A stretch of 6,919 bases of DNA from Candidatus Altarchaeota archaeon (lineage in GTDB: Archaea; SpSt-1190), in the NCBI GenBank assembly GCA_018221005.1, contig JAAOXW010000020.1:1-6919 (forward strand), written 5' to 3'. Made by a program: the position numbers and the translations under genes. The notes beneath the pieces are model-generated. The model made no database searches. It had not been told where the DNA came from and was given only the letters and a program-made list of their open reading frames with translations. Of the stretch, positions 6,862 through 6,919 are shown piece by piece; positions within the stretch are counted from its first letter, which is position 1, and each line of letters starts with the position of its first letter.

Positions 6862-6919
6862 ATACGAAAACCATGGACAAGCAGTTCTTTAAAACCTTTA
6901 CGCCTTGGCTTCCGGTGGA
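6849..6919 (-). CDS. Possible C-terminal end of an upstream - strand gene, cut by the right edge
   Basis: A - strand frame enters from the right edge and runs 22 codons to a TAG at 6849-6851, ending FKELLVHGFRMEKR. A T5 run follows the stop. If real, this gene sits about 30 bases upstream of the thermosome gene on the same strand, and the TATA-like box at 6887-6896 would lie inside it. It competes with the divergent + strand candidate; sequence beyond the edge would decide. Confidence 0.2.
   Translation of the reverse strand, partial: HRKPRRKGFKELLVHGFRMEKR
6873..6919 (+). CDS. Possible start of a divergent gene, cut by the right edge
   Basis: An ATG at 6873 opens a frame that stays open to the window end (15 full codons, MDKQFFKTFTPWLPV). 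A TTTAAT element at 6835-6840 could be its TATA box, giving a leader of about 10 bases; no SD site is seen. A - strand frame in the same stretch, ending at 6849, is an equally short rival. Too little is visible to name a product or be sure that it is real. Confidence 0.25.
   Translation, partial: MDKQFFKTFTPWLPV
6887..6896 (-). promoter_or_regulatory. Candidate TATA box (with purine-rich BRE) for the thermosome gene
   Basis: On the - strand TTTTAAAG follows a purine-rich GTAAAGG that could serve as a TFB recognition element. A start about 25 bases downstream would give a leader of roughly 45-50 bases holding the GAGG site and the inverted repeat. If a gene is encoded across this region, the match could be fortuitous. 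Confidence 0.4.

Noticed and set aside
1..6919. CRISPR array, tRNA, insertion sequence or prophage signs
   Set aside because: No regularly spaced repeats, tRNA-like cloverleaf, transposase motifs, terminal repeats or phage structural genes were seen on reading both strands.

Overview
The window comes from an AT-rich archaeal genome. The strongest evidence is a complete group II chaperonin (thermosome) gene with the typical Gly/Met/Pro-rich C-terminal tail. An archaeal-style TATA box placed for a leaderless transcript and Shine-Dalgarno (SD) motifs at other starts agree with this. The lineage cannot be fixed from the sequence; a little-characterised archaeal group, possibly DPANN, is only a guess based on how unfamiliar the large surface protein is.

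Left half (1-3460, + strand): two overlapping genes for surface proteins. The first is cut by the left edge and ends in a C-terminal membrane anchor. The second starts 14 bases before the first one ends, behind a strong GGAGG site. It encodes a 1033-residue protein with a signal peptide, a long external region holding twelve cysteines that fall into six consecutive close pairs, Ig-like beta-rich modules, a TPR-like helical region and a final membrane anchor. I recognise no family for either; this pair is the most novel content of the window.

Right half (3455-6818, - strand): three genes read leftwards. The thermosome gene comes first and is followed by a hairpin and T-tract terminator. Next are a UbiA-superfamily membrane transferase, most like decaprenyl-phosphate phosphoribosyltransferases, and a flippase-like membrane protein of the LPG-synthase-TM/AglD type. 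These last two overlap by 8 bases and probably form an operon that makes and moves a polyprenyl-phosphate-linked pentose for cell-surface glycosylation. The + and - gene sets meet tail to tail with a 6-base overlap at 3455-3460.

Right edge (6819-6919): the thermosome upstream region, with a GAGG site, a TATA-like box and a small inverted repeat. It may also hold the start of a divergent gene or the end of an upstream gene, and the short sequence does not decide which. No tRNA, rRNA, CRISPR array or mobile element was seen.
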